Source: Agrobacterium tumefaciens
GTDB lineage: Bacteria; Pseudomonadota; Alphaproteobacteria; Rhizobiales; Rhizobiaceae
Length of the DNA stretch: 64,000 nucleotides
Reading direction: 5' to 3'
Assembly (NCBI RefSeq): GCF_009649785.1
Contig: NZ_WJOK01000002.1
Span: forward strand, 310,001 to 374,000
The notes under the pieces were generated by a model. It worked only from the letters and a program-made list of their open reading frames with translations. It ran no database searches and was not told where the DNA came from. Each line of letters opens with the position of its first letter. Position 1 is the stretch's first letter. The position numbers were made by a program, and so were the translations under genes. Below are positions 62,370 to 64,000 of this stretch, one piece after another.

Positions 62370-64000
62370 ATGCACAACCGGCTCTTTAAGTCCGTTGCGG
62401 GTAAGGTCGTCGTGCTGACGATCGGCCTGATTGCGCTCAGCGTCGCGGCAGTTGGTTTTTCGACATACATTCGCCTGAAGGACAATATCATCACCACTGC
62501 GCTGCGTGACACGCACAGCGCGATGCGCGGCATGGCGATCCTTTACGAGATGAAGGTCGGCGGCGTGGCCCTCGAAATGGTGGATGGAGAGCTCAAGAGT
62601 ATCGGCCGCGCCAGCATCGGGACACTGCGCGACAATGATCTCGTCGACCGCACGGCTGCCGGTAATGGCGGCATCGCGACGGTTTTTGAAGCCAAGGCCG
62701 GCGATTATATTCGCATGACCACCAATCTGAAGAACGAAAAGGGCGAGAGAGCAGCGGGCACGAAGCTCGCCACCGACCATCCCGCTTTCGAAAAGGTTTC
62801 CAAGGGTGAGGGTTATTTCGGCGCCGCCACGCTTTTCGGCACCAATTACATGACCGGATACATGCCGGTTCTCAACAAGTCCGGAGCGACCGTCGGTATT
62901 CTTTTCGTGGGCGTTCCCATGGCCGTCTACGAAGCCCAGATTTTCGGCCTGCGCGACCTGATGCTGATCTGTGGCGCGCTCGCCATGGTCGGCGTGGGAT
63001 TGCTCGCCTATTTCGTCATCCGGCGCACCCTGCAGCCTCTAGGCAAGCTTACCGATGCGGTTAAGTCCCTTTCGGACGGCAATCTCGATACGCCGATCCC
63101 CTATGCCACCAATACCAATGAATTCGGCAACATCGCCCGCGCTCTCGTGATATTTCGCGAGAATGCGCTTGAGAAACTCGCGATCGAGGGCAAAAGCGCC
63201 GAGGAACGGTCCGTGGCGGAATCGGAGCGTCACCGCAACGATGCCGAGAAGCAGGAGCTGGACGGCCAGATCGAATTCGCAGTCAGCGAGATCGCGTCCG
63301 GCCTCGGCAGGCTTTCGCGCGGTGATCTGAGCCGCACGATCGAGACACCCTTTAACGGCCGTCTGGATCGTCTGCGCACGGACTTCAACGAATCCCTTCT
63401 CAACCTGCGCGATGCGCTGGGGCAAATCCGCGAGCGCACCCTGGTCATCCAGCATAGCGGTTTTGAAATCGAGCAATCGTCGGTCGATCTGTCGAAGCGC
63501 ACGGAGAATCAGGCGGCCTCGCTGGAAGAGACGGCAGCCGCTGTCGAGGAAATCACCGCAACGGTCAGATCGTCGGCCGAGCGGGCGCGCGAAGCCAACG
63601 AGGCCGTCCGCATCACCAAACAGAGCGCCGACAGTTCCGGTTCGGTCGTCAGCAATGCCGTGGACGCCATGGGCCGTATCGAAGACGCCTCGCGCAAGAT
63701 CGAGCAGATCATCGAGGTCATCGATGACATCGCGTTCCAGACCAACCTTCTCGCCCTCAATGCCGGCATCGAGGCTGCGCGTGCGGGCGAGGCGGGCAAA
63801 GGTTTTGCGGTCGTGGCGCAGGAAGTGCGTGAACTTGCACAACGCTCCGCGGACGCGGCCCGTGAAATCAAGCAGCTCATCAACCAGTCAACGCATGAGG
63901 TGAGCTCTGGATCGAAGCTGGTGCAGGAAGCGGGCACGGTCCTTTCAGCCATCAGCCATCAGATTGTCGCCGTCAGCCAGCATGTCGAAACCATCGCGAC
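62370..64000 (+). CDS. Methyl-accepting chemotaxis protein (3' end outside window)
   Basis: Open frame from ATG 62370 to the window end, at least 543 codons. First membrane helix at ~10-31 ([21 protein letters not shown]), a periplasmic single Cache-type domain (~45-185; [40 protein letters not shown]), second helix (~197-217), HAMP ([20 protein letters not shown]) and a second HAMP-like stretch, then the signalling domain with [45 protein letters not shown]. Ligand unknown. Upstream 150 bases contain no gene. The 3' end and any CheR-tethering pentapeptide are out of view. Confidence 0.92.
   Translation, partial: MHNRLFKSVAGKVVVLTIGLIALSVAAVGFSTYIRLKDNIITTALRDTHSAMRGMAILYEMKVGGVALEMVDGELKSIGRASIGTLRDNDLVDRTAAGNGGIATVFEAKAGDYIRMTTNLKNEKGERAAGTKLATDHPAFEKVSKGEGYFGAATLFGTNYMTGYMPVLNKSGATVGILFVGVPMAVYEAQIFGLRDLMLICGALAMVGVGLLAYFVIRRTLQPLGKLTDAVKSLSDGNLDTPIPYATNTNEFGNIARALVIFRENALEKLAIEGKSAEERSVAESERHRNDAEKQELDGQIEFAVSEIASGLGRLSRGDLSRTIETPFNGRLDRLRTDFNESLLNLRDALGQIRERTLVIQHSGFEIEQSSVDLSKRTENQAASLEETAAAVEEITATVRSSAERAREANEAVRITKQSADSSGSVVSNAVDAMGRIEDASRKIEQIIEVIDDIAFQTNLLALNAGIEAARAGEAGKGFAVVAQEVRELAQRSADAAREIKQLINQSTHEVSSGSKLVQEAGTVLSAISHQIVAVSQHVETIA

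Overview
The window looks like a stretch of the circular chromosome of an Agrobacterium (Rhizobiaceae, Alphaproteobacteria), close to the A. tumefaciens/fabrum group. The evidence is gene content and order: a che operon of rhizobial type without cheW, followed by fliF and visNR; a PodJ-type polarity protein; GcrA; a two-domain dCTP deaminase; a SAM-II riboswitch on metZ; and rhizobial palindromic intergenic repeats. DNA is moderately GC-rich with short intergenic gaps. I see no insertion sequence, prophage or CRISPR array.

Layout. 1-3.3 kb: 3' end of the phosphate regulon (pstA partial, pstB, phoU, phoB). 3.6-4.1 kb: gcrA (minus), with a dense cluster of CcrM methylation sites (GANTC) between it and argD. 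4.5-8 kb: argD, argF, hslO. 8-9.9 kb: apaG and metZ (minus); metZ has a promoter, SAM-II aptamer and intrinsic terminator in series. 10-12.5 kb: dcd, tRNA-Gly(CCC), aqpZ and a small glycine-rich protein. 12.6-19.1 kb: a surface-polysaccharide group (GT2 glycosyltransferase with an extra N-terminal domain, orphan solute-binding protein, flippase, O-antigen-ligase/polymerase-like protein, polysaccharide deacetylase). 19.2-32.6 kb: mixed housekeeping and regulatory genes (S24 repressor, NarL-type regulator, DUF952-pyrD, CAP-domain lipoprotein, TPR-methyltransferase, tandem YitT genes, Rrf2-AhpD pair, DNA-damage helicase-PdeM pair, UspA, TIGR02186-TauE pair).

32.9-42.5 kb: podJ (minus), then a beta-oxidation operon (fadE-, fadA- and fadB-like) whose promoter carries a perfect 8-bp inverted repeat; a rhizobial mosaic palindrome sits inside the operon. 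42.5-49.7 kb: a coiled-coil/membrane protein, tRNA-Phe, and a six-gene Mrp-type cation/proton antiporter operon (minus) with a fused AB subunit and overlapping genes. 50.2-58.5 kb: the che operon (globin-like cytoplasmic receptor, cheS, cheY1, cheA, cheR, cheB, cheY2, cheD, cheT), nearly all genes overlapping or touching. 58.6-62.2 kb: fliF and the motility master regulators visN/visR. The window ends inside a membrane chemoreceptor gene that runs off the edge.

Most of the window is ordinary conserved chromosome. The observations I rate most worth checking are the GANTC/CtrA-like control region of gcrA, the riboswitch-terminator-antiterminator arrangement on metZ, the operator in the fad promoter, the apparent loss of the haem-ligating histidine in the first che-operon receptor, the CheZ-like DxxxQ motif in CheT, and the unusual N-terminal domain on the polysaccharide glycosyltransferase. 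I found nothing that I can defend as a wholly new system.
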